From Leptodactylus fallax (taxonomy: Eukaryota > Chordata > Amphibia > Anura > Leptodactylidae): a stretch of DNA of 64,000 nucleotides. Shown in pieces: positions 1-11,058 of this stretch; position 1 is the stretch's first letter, and each line of letters starts with the position of its first letter. Below the pieces are notes generated by a model that was not told where the DNA came from, searched no databases, and worked only from the letters and a program-made list of their open reading frames with translations. The position numbers were made by a program, and so were the translations under genes. The stretch is from assembly GCA_947044405.1 (NCBI GenBank), contig CAMRHE010000115.1, positions 3,162,001-3,226,000 of the forward strand. Direction: 5' to 3'.

Positions 1-948
1 GGTTGTGCCAGTTGCTGGCGCCAGCCCTGAGAAGAGCAGACATGCATATTGGGAGTTATAGTTTCACAACTACCTCTGGGACAAATGTAAATATGAATAT
101 AAAGCAAAAGTGTGCATGTACAGAGCCATGTAAGCATTATAAATATATATCTGAATCTTATGCAAAATCATTGTGTACAGAAGGACACATTGTATGGATC
201 GCATCATGAATGTATTAAAAGTTGTCATTTACTTTAATGTACTCTAAACTATTATTTTATGGGTTTTTTAACTCTTAGGTGTTTTTGAGGCTATAGGGAT
301 ATTACACAAATGGCCAATAGGTAATATATGGAAATACGAATAAGGAAGACATTGTGCTTTTCCTGTGCTCTGCTTTCCTCTTTCAAGAATACACCACTGC
401 CATTTTTTTCAAGCAATTGTCCGATTCACAGCAATCCTAGCAATATCCCATTAATGTCCTCATTAAGACAACCCCTTTAATTTAGGCAAATACAAAAAGC
501 AATATAATAATGCATATTTCAGTTGTTCAGTCATCATTACTTGCTGCATGAATTGCTGGCAAACCAGTATTATAATAGCCGATTTCCATTTACAGCCCCG
601 CTATGTTACATTATTGCTTATATTATGCTACATGTAGATACTTTGCCTTGGCATTTTATAACATTTACCCTATTCCACATAACCACTTACATGATTAGTT
701 TCAGTCTGTGTGGTTACCCGCTGATGTCAGTAATGGATGGCAATATATGTATCATCACACTGCAGCAGGGCATGCATTTAATAATAAGATCACTATACTG
801 TAGGATTTATGCAGGCCTGACTTTGTAGCTTTAGTCATCCTCTAAATATAGAGCTCAATCTTAAGTGCTTAAATGGAGTTGACAGATATAAATCTTATCA
901 GTTCAAGTTGAGCTATCTGCATGGACTTCACCTTGGTTTCAGCAAGTC
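1..948. other. Unassigned AT-rich sequence
   Basis: No gene, RNA or recognisable repeat is seen. The longest open frame (523-828, plus strand) has the composition of chance translation and no recognisable domain. Confidence 0.5.
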
Positions 949-1295
949 TTAAAGGGGTATTATGGTTCCAGCAAATGATGGCTATTTTTATCATTATAAG
1001 TTACTCAATTTTCTAATATACTTTCTAGATCAGTTTCTCATGGTGTACTAGAGCTCTACTTGTAGTCATAGATTAGGGACATTGAATGTTTACATGCAGG
1101 GACAAAGAAAATCTGTCCTGTTCATACAAAAAGATCCATCATGGTCATTTATGATGAATAATACAAAAAAATATATATATATCTCCAGGTTATCCGTGAT
1201 GAATTGATACAAAAAGAATTATTGGTACATTATATAAATTTCTGTAATATAAAGAACAGTAAAATGTACTTACTAAAACCATAATGTGCCTTTAA
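949..1295. mobile_element. TTAA-bounded MITE (T2/Kolobok-like)
   Basis: Inverted ends AAAGGGGTATTATGGTT at the left and AACCATAATGTGCCTTT at the right, with TTAA at both borders (949-952 and 1292-1295). This fits the T2/Kolobok-type MITEs of frogs, which use TTAA as target. It has no coding capacity. A related left end lies at 36739. Confidence 0.7.
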
Positions 1296-1307
1296 AGTAT
1301 TCTTTTA

Positions 1308-1647
1308 TTAAAGGGATTATCTAGATGATAGATATTAATTTTTAAAGGCTCGGAAAAGTGTATAAAAAAGAATCCCACTCGCCGATTCCTCAAAGCTCCT
1401 GTTAGAATGTTTCTCAGATCCCTGCCGGTTTCTGCTTCCTGACTTCTCTCAGCACATAGGTCACCACAGCAGCCAGTTTATTGTATGTCAAGAGGGATCA
1501 GAAAGAAGAGTCTGGCAGGGGACTCAGGGAAGCATCACAATTGGAGCAATTGGGGGATAGATGATGTTTTTTTCTTTTGCCTTTTTTACACATTCTGCGC
1601 TTATTTTAAATAATTTAAATAATATTATACCAGAGTTGTCCCATTAA
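1308..1647. mobile_element. TTAA-bounded MITE, degenerate
   Basis: Begins TTAAAGGGATTATCTAG and appears to end in GTTGTCCCATTAA. The border match is weaker than in the neighbouring element, so the right edge is approximate. It lies 13 bp from the preceding TTAA element. Confidence 0.45.
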
Positions 1648-1800
1648 AGACACATCCCCTATCCACAGGATAAGGAATAAGTATCACCAGGTCCCCCAGT
1701 GATGAGGAGAACAGGAGTCTGAAAATCCTCTATGGTACTTCATTGTGTATGAAGCTTCCAAGACCAGCACTCCATTTACTGCTGTGGGGCTGCTGGTAAT
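1644..1800. mobile_element. Fragment of a TTAA MITE with CCTATCCACAGGATA core
   Basis: Starts TTAAAGACACATCCCCTATCC and contains the small palindrome CCTATCCACAGGATAAGG, a recurring motif of frog MITEs. The right half is missing or too diverged to see. Confidence 0.4.
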
Positions 1801-1931
1801 TACATCAGTATTTCAGTCTATTATACAAGCAATCGTTTGTTGAAATTCCATAGTGGGATATAAAAAAAAAATGGGGAACGCAGTTTAATTCCCACACAGG
1901 ATCACCTTTTTCCCCTTAAACAATTATTGAA

Positions 1932-2281
1932 TACAGATGCATCTGAATAAATTAGAATATCTTTGAAACGTTTATTTCTTTCAGTAATTAAATTAAAAAA
2001 GTGACCTCCTATATTTTCTAGATTCTTTTTATTTCTGAAAATGTTGATTATGGATTACAGGTAATGAAAACCAAAATCTAAGAAAATTTGAATATTGTGA
2101 AAAAGTTCAGTATTGTAAATTCAGTGTCACCTGCCAAGGTTTCCTAAGCCTTTAAGTGGTCCCTCAGTCTGGTTCAGTAGGACACACAGTCATGGAAGAC
2201 GCTGATTATGAATTGTATTACTGAATTACTGAAATGAATGAACGTTTCAAAGATATTCTAATTTATTCAGATGCACCTGTA
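1932..2281 (+). mobile_element. Tc1/mariner-type MITE, complete
   Basis: A TA dinucleotide flanks each end (1932-1933 and 2280-2281), as expected for Tc1/mariner insertions. The left end reads CAGATGCATCTGAATAAATT and the right end is its near-perfect reverse complement, continuing inward as about 60 bp of inverted repeat. The 346-bp interior has no transposase. A second copy in opposite orientation lies at 5155-5424. The CATCTNAATAAATTAGAAT end type is common in vertebrate genomes; exact family naming needs a repeat library. Confidence 0.8.
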
Positions 2282-2289
2282 TGTAAAAA

Positions 2290-2873
2290 AAATAAAATAA
2301 AAAAACACATAATAGGTATCATCACTTCCCTAACAAACCTAAATAAATTACATTATCTTAACCTTACCACTGAATGTCATAAAAAATAAAAACAAATAAA
2401 AACATCATAAAATTACTGTTTTTGTTCATCCAACCTCGAAAAACAATTAAATAAAAAACAATTAAATATGTTTCCTATGTCCTCCAAATTCAGACCAATG
2501 AAAACTAACTTATCCCATAGAAAAATTAAAAAAAAACATTATTCTGTACTGTAGCTCTCAGAATATGGAGACATAAGATTTTTTTGTGCATTAGCAGTAA
2601 ACATAAAAAAATAATACATATTTGGTATCAATGTAATCATATTGACCCACAGAATAGAGTGAACACATTTTTTTATATGGTAAGAAACAAAAATAAAAGT
2701 CTTGAATGCTTTTCTCGATTAGTAAATTACATGTACCCTAACAATGGTGCAATGGCAAACTCAATCTGCAAAAAAATAAATCCTCATTTAGCTGTGTCAA
2801 TATGAAAATAAAAATCAGGATAAAAAAAAAAAGTGCCTTCAGGGCTAAACAAGCCTGATCATTAAGAGGTTAA
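2290..2873 (+). repeat. Degenerate AT-rich interspersed repeat
   Basis: Long A-rich stretch ending GGCTAAACAAGCCTGATCATTAAGAGGTTAA. Its texture and its TTAA end resemble the 3' half of the repeat at 11059-11928. No coding capacity. The left border was set only by the end of the preceding MITE. Confidence 0.4.
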
Positions 2874-2995
2874 AGTTATCCTTAGGATAGATCATCAATA
2901 TCACATATATCAAAGGTCAGATCCCCACTGATCTCATATTGATGACCTATCCTAAGGACAGGTCATCGATTAAATAGTGCTGAAAGATCCCTTAA
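2870..2995. mobile_element. Short TTAA MITE with GGATAGGTCATCAAT palindrome
   Basis: TTAA at 2870-2873 and at 2992-2995. The interior holds CTTAGGATAGATCATCAATA facing ATTGATGACCTATCCTAAGG, a diagnostic inverted pair of a frog MITE family seen again at 23060-23235, 34997-35247 and 54128-54262. Its left TTAA coincides with the end of the preceding repeat. Confidence 0.6.
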
Positions 2996-3379
2996 AGAAT
3001 CTTAATTGAATAATAGCTGTTCTTAGTTTACTTCTGCATGTTGGCTTTCTTGTAGGGCATAAAATGATGGTCCTCATTGCTCTGTTTCTGTATACTTCCT
3101 TCCCCAATACATATACAACCTGACTGCTCCATGAGTGAGTAGCAGTAGTTTTTGAGACATGAATATACATTTTCATTACCACTGTTGGCAAAATGTTCTT
3201 TAATGCAGAAGCCAAAATGCCAAGTCATTAATATCAATGGAGATTAATAACTAGGCTCTCCTTTATGCAGGGTAAATATTGTCCTTGTAATTTGGTCCCC
3301 TGGCCAAGCAGAGTGGCTCCTTGGCATCTCCCTGGCCCATACCACCTGGATACATGCCCTACTAGTTGTGCTCCTGGAT

Positions 3380-3779
3380 TTAAAGAGAACCTTTCACCAC
3401 CTCCAACAAGTCCAGTTCTTTACATCACTTTACATCACTTCTCCACTGATTCTGGTACAGTTGGAATTTTATCTTTAGCCCCCACCATTCCCAAGCAATC
3501 AATGCTGTTAGTTTTGGTGCCCTATATGCTAGTCTCTGTACTGTCAGGAGGGCGGTGTCAGACAGGAGCAGACAAGGGGTGTGATTCTAAGCTCTGACAC
3601 TGCCCTTCTGACATTACAGAGCTTAAATATTACATCAGGCACCAAAACTAACTGCACTTGTTGCTCAGGAGCAGGGGAGGCTAGAGAAAAATTTCCAACT
3701 GCGCTGGAATCAGTGGAGTGGCGCCTATTAATAGATGCTAAGAACTGGATTGGTGGAGTTGGTGAAAGGTCTTTTTTAA
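3380..3779. mobile_element. TTAA-bounded MITE, 400 bp
   Basis: TTAA at 3380-3383 and 3776-3779. Ends read AAAGAGAACCTTTCACC and GGTGAAAGGTCTTTTTT, a clear inverted pair. An inner inverted pair around 3585-3625 (AGCTCTGACA... and ...ACAGAGCTTA) adds secondary structure. Non-coding. Confidence 0.7.
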
Positions 3780-4205
3780 GTAACTAGCATTGAAGGTGTT
3801 AGGAAACAAACCACTAAATGCTTCAAATGGCCATATACTGAGGTTACCACCAAATGTCTTTAGAACTGTTTTCCATTTTAGTGATACTATTGTTATATAG
3901 TAAATTCATCATATAGATTTAGCTGACATTAATTGTCATTGTTTGAGTAAGATCGTGGAGTCAGTTTACAGCAGTTCTCTATAACACCTTCTGTGTTTGT
4001 GACCCCTTCTGACCCTGTTGACTAATTCAGTGCTCAGTTTATATACATATATAATCTTCAAAAAACTGAGGTAACGTGAAAGTATATTACATTAATTATT
4101 ATGCGATAATTGTCTGTAATAAACTGCAATGTAATCTGGCATTGTATTCTTAGTATTGCTGGTTGCTCCTGGAAACAGTCAGCAAGCTTTTTGGATGGCA
4201 TATCC

Positions 4206-4527
4206 TTAAAGTTGTTGTCCGGGGAGGTGTAATTGATTTACCTGGTCTGGGGATTACTGATGATGGACCTGGAGGTTCTGGCCAAGTCGCGACCCCTGGT
4301 GTTCTGTGCCCCAGGTCGCTCTATCTCATCCTCCCCAGATCTCATAAGCAATTACCTGTAAGATCGGGGTAGGAGGGGGAAAAGAAACCCCGGGAGGAGA
4401 AGAACGATGCTTTGGATCACATAACCCGAGATTCATGACATGGCCGGAACCCCCAAGATCATCATCAGCGATCCCCAGACCAGGTAAATAAATTACAACT
4501 CCTTAGACAAGTAGAACATCCCTTTAA
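4206..4527. mobile_element. TTAA-bounded MITE with long inverted arms
   Basis: TTAA at 4206-4209 and 4524-4527. The left arm (GTTGTTGTCC, then GATTTACCTGGTCTGGGGAT) is matched in reverse by ATCCCCAGACCAGGTAAAT and ACAACTCC at 4470-4505. Half of a related element, with TTTACTTACCTGGTCCGGGG, occurs at 37660. Confidence 0.75.
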
Positions 4528-4700
4528 AGGTGTTGTCTAGTGAGATAAAAAGTTATTTACATGTTTTTAAAAAGTTAATCAAATTTTCTTATATATTTTA
4601 ATTAATAGCCACCGATTTCTTGTTTTCAATGGTGGTCTTGCAGTCCAGGAAGCTTCGCTACTGCATTCATTCTGACACAGGCTCATGTCCCTTCTCCTGG
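4524..4700 (+). mobile_element. Left end of another TTAA MITE
   Basis: Begins TTAAAGGTGTTGTCTAGTGAG and shares its TTAA with the element on its left. The inverted counterpart of this end is found at 40800-40857 (TTTATCTCATTGAAAATCCC then TTTAA), so the family is present twice, each time with one clear end. Confidence 0.5.
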
Positions 4701-5154
4701 TGACATGACAAAGAGGGATGACTGATTCATTCGCCATCCCCGTTCTCTGTTCTCTGAAATGTTGAGTTAATGAACTCCAAACAACCAGACCCATCATAAA
4801 GTCACTAACAAACAAATCCTGGGTACTTTAAGCTCCACACTGTTCTGACAGGATGTAAATTAACTTGGCTTTGTGATTTGGTTTGCAGGAGAATCCCACA
4901 AAAATCAAGTCTGTTAAATATGCCCAATATTGAGTACCTTTGTTGTGCTTTATGGTCATCTAGTGATTGACATTGGTTCCTCATTCCTACTGCTCTATAG
5001 CCAAGGGTCTCAACCTGTGTAACTGTGAATTTAGTCAAGGACTCTAATTTTTCATAAAACTAATGAAGTACAATATTGTGAAGTGCTAGCAAAAGCCTTG
5101 ACAGGCTACAATTTACAACACAGCCATTGGGGATGGCCATATATAGACATAAAG

Positions 5155-5424
5155 GTACATCTAAATAAATTAGAATAGGCTTAGGAAACCTTGGCAGGTG
5201 ACACACTGAATTTACAATACTGAACTTTTTTACAATATTCTAATTTTCTTAGATTTGGGTTTTCATTACCTGTAATCCATAATCAACATTTACAGAAATA
5301 AAACACTTGAAATAGAACACTCTGTGTGTAAAGAATGTAGAAAATGTAGGAGGTCACTTTTTAATTTAATTACTGAAATAAATAAACGTTTAAAAAGATA
5401 TTCTAATTTATTGAGATGCAGCTG
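5155..5424 (-). mobile_element. Tc1/mariner-type MITE, second copy, 5' damaged
   Basis: Same family as 1932-2281 but reversed: the interior (CTTAGGAAACCTTGGCAGGT, then CCTGTAATCCATAATCAACA) is the reverse complement of the first copy's interior. The right end GATATTCTAATTTATTGAGA then TGCAGCTG is followed by TATA. One terminal inverted repeat is shortened. Confidence 0.75.
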
Positions 5425-5644
5425 TATATAGGATATTACTTTGTGATATAATATTGCAAAATTATGTTGTTTTCAAAAGCTGTTAATCTCATGACAAATA
5501 TACATATGTATCTCAAAATGTCCAGCCAAGAGAAGAAGTAAGGAAAGACACATATATATGTGTGGCCCAGGGAGTTGAGTAATGTTGCTAAGCAGCACAA
5601 TGTATTATCATAGCTTTAGGGGTACTTAAGTAATTTCAGTACAT

Positions 5645-6135
5645 AATAACAGTTGATAAGGTTAGATAAATGTACAAGTCCATTCAGTCCAACCATTAAC
5701 CTACCAAGTCGATCCAGTGGAAGGCAAAAAAAACCATGAGGAAGATGCCAATTGTCCCCAAATCCAAATATGGCAATTGGACTACATCCTATCCCAAAAA
5801 TTCTGTGATATTTTTACTTCCAAGAGTCATCCAATTTGCTCTTGAACAATTTATCAGACACCACCACATCCTGTGACTGTGCATTTCATAAAGAATTTCT
5901 ATAAAGAAGTTTTGACTATAACCATGATAAAATCTTTTTTCCTCTAGACATAGAGAATGCTCCCTTTTCGCTGTTACAGCTTTCAGTGTAAAGAGATCAT
6001 TGGAAAGATCTCTGTACTACCCATTCATATATTTGTACATTGTAATTAGGTTGCCCATAAACCATCTTTTTCCCAAATTTGATAACCTGTCTTTGTACTC
6101 TAATCGACCCATCTCCTTAATTACCTATGGGTACT
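5645..6135 (-). mobile_element. CR1-like LINE 3' fragment
   Basis: Read on the minus strand this matches the 3' region of a CR1-type LINE. On the plus strand it shows the CR1 order: a CCATTCAGTCCAACC-type block, a ...CTCTTGAACAATTTATC block, a TTCATAAAGAATTTC block, then GATCTCTGTACTACCCATTC and TTTGATAACCTGTCTTTGTA. This parallels the well-known chicken CR1 antisense tail (AGTCCAACCCC ... AAGAATTTC ... AGGTC ... CCTTCTC). There is no open reverse-transcriptase frame. It is 5' truncated, as CR1 copies usually are. Confidence 0.7.
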
Positions 6136-7045
6136 TATCTTAGGAACATTGTTCGGAAAGACCCATACGATAAACAGATTATTGATGGGTGGAATATTAA
6201 CCCTAGATTGGACAAAAAGTCAATTTCACTTTTTGATAAGATTTTAAAGCCATCTCCTGTGAGATTTCTGTTAGAGAACATTTCTCTAAGATTCCTCCAG
6301 ATAATCCAGCATACTCAGAAGACTTAATGCAGAGGATATCAGAGTAATAATCAGCAAGTCACATGCTTAGCTGTGTAGACAAAGCTTTGATTGAAATTAA
6401 ACAAAGAATTAGATAATAACTCTTTTGATGCAAGTGTCATTTATCGGAGCTTCTTATAATGTGCAGCGCCGGCTCAGACTTCAAGGGGATGTAACTAGAT
6501 CAAAGAGAAGGCAGGAGGCTGCAAATCTGACTGACTCAATGAGAAAAGGTCACCTATGCTTCTAAAGACGTCTGCAAATATTTAAGAAATATTGAAAATT
6601 TTAGATACGAAGGAACAAGGGGCAATGCTCTGAATGCAAATTGCGCCTGCCTTGGACAGGTCCTAGGATCTATCCATCCTCCATTCATTCTATTTGTTAG
6701 GGAAGGCAAGTGGCTTTCCATATTGGCACCATAGAATGGCTCCCATAATCCTTGTTATGTTTAGGTTTCGTTGTGTGTGATTTAGCTTAGATAATAATAC
6801 TGGAGCATCTGTTGTTTTCCTGCATATCTGGCATTAGGTCTAATGTCTGTACACTGACAAAGCAGAAGAAAAATTTAACCTCCATAAACACATTACATAC
6901 ATTAATCTTTAGGCTGACACAATCCCAATACAAGCAGATGATGTAAAGTTTGCAGGTATTGACGTCAATACCATATGAAAACTTTGTTTGCTACGTCTGT
7001 TGCTATATGTTCATTGTATTGATTATTCTTAAGACTCCTGTCAGA

Positions 7046-7048
<3 letters not shown>
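6136..7048. other. Unassigned sequence
   Basis: No gene or repeat family recognised. The 66-codon open frame at 6127-6327 starts in the CR1 tail and has no domain signature. Around 6460-6660 the sequence is of normal complexity and could be old unique DNA. Confidence 0.4.

Positions 7049-7090
<42 letters not shown>
7049..7090. repeat. (AT)21 microsatellite
   Basis: Uninterrupted AT dinucleotides for about 42 bp. Confidence 0.97.
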
Positions 7091-7093
<3 letters not shown>

Positions 7094-7318
7094 TATATAA
7101 CTTGTTACTAATGTTTGCTGATCAGCATGGAGTCTTCTCTGACAGTATGTCCTATACATTAGTGCAGCTTGCAGTGATCACTAATGCTCACAACATTGTG
7201 TTCCTTAAGGCACATTTATTATTCATTTGTATGTAATGGACTGGTTGGGCTTCTTGTATAATAGTTGGTATTATGACATTTTAAGTAACACCAATGACAA
7301 AACTGCAATTCATATACA

Positions 7319-7500
7319 CACGTGAACAAAATTATTGGTACCCCTCGTTTAATGAAAGAAAAACCCACAATGGTGACAGAAATAACTTGAATCTGACAAA
7401 AGTAATAATATATAAAAATTCTATGAAAATGAACAAATGAAAGTCAAACATTGCTTTTCAACCATGCTTCAACAGAATTTTTAAAAAAAGAAAACTCATG
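7319..7500 (+). mobile_element. Tc1/mariner element, left-end fragment
   Basis: Begins CACGTGAACAAAATTATTGG then TACCCCTCGTTTAATGAAAG, the terminal inverted repeat of a widespread vertebrate Tc1/mariner-type family. No transposase and no right end; the sequence passes directly into a SINE fragment. Confidence 0.65.
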
Positions 7501-7504
7501 AAGT

Positions 7505-7606
7505 ACCCGGAGGAAACCTATGCAAACACAGGGAGAACATACAAACTCCTTGCAGATGTTGTCCTTGGCAGGATTCGAACTCAGGACTGCAGTGCTAACC
7601 ACTGAA
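7505..7606 (-). mobile_element. tRNA-derived SINE fragment (antisense)
   Basis: On the minus strand this carries TCAGTGGTTAGCACTGCAGT, then GGATTCGAAC-type B box complement, then GCAAGGAGTTTGTATGTTCT and CGGAGGAAACC (shown here as complements). This is the tRNA-like head and conserved body of the same SINE seen at 35931-36136. It may have been used as an insertion target or been truncated on insertion. Confidence 0.7.
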
Positions 7607-8029
7607 CTTTCATTTATATACAGAAGACATCCACCAGTAATTTTTCATGTAACCCTTTTGCCCTCATTTTTAATAAATTGGGAAACATAAAAAGGAGATA
7701 TAAACATAAAAAGTGAAAAACCTCATGGAAAAGGTCACAAACCTATCATCAAGCAAATGTGACCATAAAAGGGTAGACCCTAAAATGTATCCATACATCA
7801 CATTGTATTGCTCTGTTCCTTTTATTCAGTTGGCCCTATCTTGAATATTAAACTACAACTTTTATATTAAAGACTCCTGAACCTACAGGCACAGTCCCAA
7901 ATGTGTCTCTGAAAATGATCTTGCAGGAGTTTGTGAGTAAGTGGTCCAAGTACACATCATTTGGATAATCCTGGGAAGGAGATAAGTTCTGTTCTGGTTT
8001 TCTAAATGGAAATTTTTCTTATGTATGCA

Positions 8030-8449
8030 TTAAAAAGGTTTTCTGGGCAAAAGAAAAAATAGTTAAGGAGAATGGTGAAGATGATATAAAATAGGTTCTA
8101 TTCACCTATTATTGGTCTTCTTAGTCCCAGTGGCAGGGCTCCATCTCATTTCATCTGTTTTCAGTTCCTGCACTCCTGTGATGACATCAATGACCACCTC
8201 ACGAGGCTGCTGTGGTCTACCACAGGTCATCATTTGCTGTAGTCACTTACGTCATTGTTCCTGTACCAGAATACAGTGATGTAACTGCTGCATATGATCT
8301 ACAAGCCCAAGGGTGATTGTCATGGGGAGCATTGATGTAGCTGGAATGCCGAAGATGGACAACTTAACCCCTGCTTATGGGTCAGTGGAGCGATGAAGAG
8401 GTAACATTTTTTTTCAATGCCCTCATTTTATTGCCTGGAAAACCCCTTA
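8030..8449. mobile_element. TTAA MITE with GGTTTTCTGGGCAA ends
   Basis: Left border TTAA (8030-8033) then AAAGGTTTTCTGGGCAA. The right end TTGCCTGGAAAACCCC is followed by TTAG, a one-base change from TTAA. About 420 bp, non-coding. Confidence 0.65.
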
Positions 8450-8615
8450 GGCTAAGGCCCCACGTAGCGGGACGCTACGTGTAATTTTCCACAATGTGTG
8501 GATGGGATTCACTAGACTGTAGACTGTTGGAGTGACTGTAAGACGCTGCGGAAAAGAAAACACTGCATTTTAGTGAATCCCATCCACACACTGCGGAAAA
8601 ATACACGCCATCAGG
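8450..8615. repeat. Inverted-repeat element fragment (GGCCCCACGTAGCGG type)
   Basis: Holds an inverted pair: TTTTCCACAATGTGTGGATG and GGGATTCACTA facing TAGTGAATCCC and CATCCACACACTGCGGAAAA. Starts with GGCTAAGGCCCCACGTAGCG. It looks like one half plus the core of a MITE. No target duplication identified. Confidence 0.5.
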
Positions 8616-9395
8616 GGAACTCTTAGCAAAACAGGAATGTCCACAGGTGAACAACCGTTTTAGGCAATTGCCTATCCACGCAAATAGAAACGGATAAAGT
8701 CAACAAAATATAGATTTCTATTTGTTGCAGTTCAGTAAGCTAGCAAAGGATCCCAATATGTCAACCGCTCCTGCTGTCTGGTTGTTATATACCTAATTCT
8801 ACCTCCAATATATATGGTAGTAGTTACGAGAAATGAATTATAAATTACAACGTTATCTTTTTCACTGATCTTTCTCCTTAATCTGCACTTCACAACAGAA
8901 CAAATCCGTCATTATAACAGCCATTTATTTATTTTCTTCTGTTTTACAAGAGGCAGTAAATCACCATGATGGAGTGCAGTTCTAATGAGGCTTCTTAATT
9001 CCGCAATCTTTTGAAATTCCTTATCTGAATTGCAAAATTAATTTTTGCATATATTCTGGAAGGCCCTTGGGACTATGCCACACATTTATCCATGCATAGA
9101 TATAAAGGTTTAGTAATATTTAGTTAGTATAATGTTCACAATAACAAAATGGTATAATAATGCTACATATAACTATAAGTGGAAAATAAACTGTGAAATA
9201 AACTGTGAAAAGCATCTGAGACAGACCTGTAGAAAGGTATTTAAATATCTTTAAACAATATGGAGAAAAAAGGTCCAGGCGCCTCTGAAACACAATTGGT
9301 TTTTCGAAATTGGATACCAGCAAGGGTGTCCGTTTAGTATACGAGATGTTGCCCTTACCCAGTGACCACACAACAATGATTGGAGGTAAGTGGTA

Positions 9396-9645
9396 AGTAT
9401 AGAGGAAATTGAAAAAACTGGGCTAAGTGTTTGAGCGCTGCTCGTTGGAGTAATAGCAAAAGGTTTAATAATGGGTAGAAAACGCACTTTATTGGTTGCA
9501 ATCAAACATAAATGATAGGCATATTATTTATGTCCAATTGGAATCAATAAAGTGTGTTTTCTACCCATTAGTAAACCTTTTGCTATTACTCCAACGAGCA
9601 GCGCTCAAACACTTATCCCAGTTTTTTTCAATTTCCTCTATACTT
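9396..9645. repeat. Long palindrome, ~100-bp arms
   Basis: Arms 9396-9494 and 9545-9645 are near-perfect reverse complements around a 50-bp spacer. The left arm contains TTTGAGCGCTGCTCGTTGGA and the right arm TCCAACGAGCAGCGCTCAAA. Each arm carries an AATAAAGTG-like motif toward the centre in one orientation. It may be a fold-back element or two head-to-head retroelement ends. Translations of both arms give the same short peptide because of the symmetry, and I do not regard them as genes. Confidence 0.85.
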
Positions 9646-9814
9646 TAAATATCTTTGGTTTGTTATTCTGCCCTACGTGGGTCATCCAATTAAAGAGTTA
9701 TTCCCATGTATGTTGTTTCCCAAAACTCCAATAGAAGTGAATTAAATATACAGAAACAGCTTAGCACATTTAGCTATGCTGTTTCTGTAACTGTGCTACA
9801 AAAACAGAGTAGCT

Positions 9815-9895
9815 AACTCTAGGTTCACATTAGCGTTCGGGTTTCCATTCTTCGGGTCCGCTTGGGATCGAGCGCTAATGTGAACCTTGCCTAAG
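9815..9895. mobile_element. Miniature inverted repeat (AGGTTCACATTAGCG)
   Basis: Left AGGTTCACATTAGCGTTCGG and right CGAGCGCTAATGTGAACCT are reverse complementary; the whole unit is about 80 bp. Related ends (GCTAGGTTTACACTAGTGTT) begin the repeats at 43459 and 46219. Confidence 0.6.
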
Positions 9896-10180
9896 CTGTG
9901 CTATGCAGGACTGGAGTCAGAGTCATGGAGTTGGTGCCAATGTGGAGTTGGAGTTGGAAAAGTTACAGATTGTTTCTGGCTTCAAAATAAAATGATTCAT
10001 TATTTTTAATTATATTGTACAATTATTGGCATTATATAGTTATTTAGATGTATAGTTTATTGCATATTTACTTTCATAGGAATTCAATCTCTAGCTCTTT
10101 ACTGTATTAGAGGAGATTTACTGCTTATGGCTGACTATGACTGCCAGCCAGGAGTCGTTGTCAAAGTCAGGCTCCATAGA

Positions 10181-10385
10181 CCTGGTGCTCTGATATTTCC
10201 ATAGCTCCCTTTTACCACTTTCGGGTTTTACAGGCCAGGTACTCTGATATTTCCATAGCTCCCATTTACCACTTTCGGGCTTTAGAGCCCTGGTGCTCTG
10301 ATATTTCCATAACTCCCATTTACCACTTTCGGGCTTTACAGCCCTGGTGCTCTGATATTTCCATAGCTCCCATTCACCACTATGG
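10181..10385. repeat. 54-bp minisatellite, about 4 units
   Basis: Unit starts at 10181, 10235, 10289 and 10343, exactly 54 bp apart. Each unit contains CTGATATTTCCATA, CTCCCATTTACCACTTTCGG and a GGYTTTA spacer. The last unit is partial. Confidence 0.95.
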
Positions 10386-11058
10386 GTGTTCTGGAAACAG
10401 TGTAGAGCAGAGCAGCTTGCTTCTTTCCATAAATCTCAATCTAGTGCTGGGGTATTGTGGCCAGTTATTCCCGTCTTGGTCATGATTTGCCGAGATGGGA
10501 ATAATCCTTAACAACCAACAAATTCCATCCATGGTGACATCACACTGTATGGTTATATGACAAAGAATTATCGGATATTATACACTCATATTAAAATGTC
10601 TCACTATATTGTATGTGATGATCACAATAAACATTGTAATGCCATTTGTATAAGTTCCTGCCTCCAGACAACATACTTTTATGGAGAGCGACCTGTTGCA
10701 ACTATAATCTCTACTAATCTTTTGATTAAACTGTATAGGTGTTTTCTAGTTCCAAGATCATGTTGCCTTTCTGGTGATTGAGCTATCAATATGGTAAGTA
10801 GTACGTTGTATACTCCATGAGTCAGAGGGGTGAACTGCTAAATATGAGTAACTCCTGCTATAACAACAATAACAACAAATATAATTATGCATGTGCTAAA
10901 TTTGGCAGTGGTTAGGGCTTGTATGGTGATGGTAAATAGCAATAGACCTATGACACCTTCCAAGGCATGAATATCGGCGATGACGATATGACTAGAAGCA
11001 GCAACTACCTGCCCCTATGACTTGTTAAAACTCAATAGCATAGAAATATCTGAGTTTT

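Noticed and set aside
523..828. 101-codon open frame
   Set aside because: No domain, AT-driven composition, no splice or promoter context.
10181..10385. CRISPR-like array
   Set aside because: Units are contiguous 54-bp tandem repeats without unique spacers, in a vertebrate-type genome.
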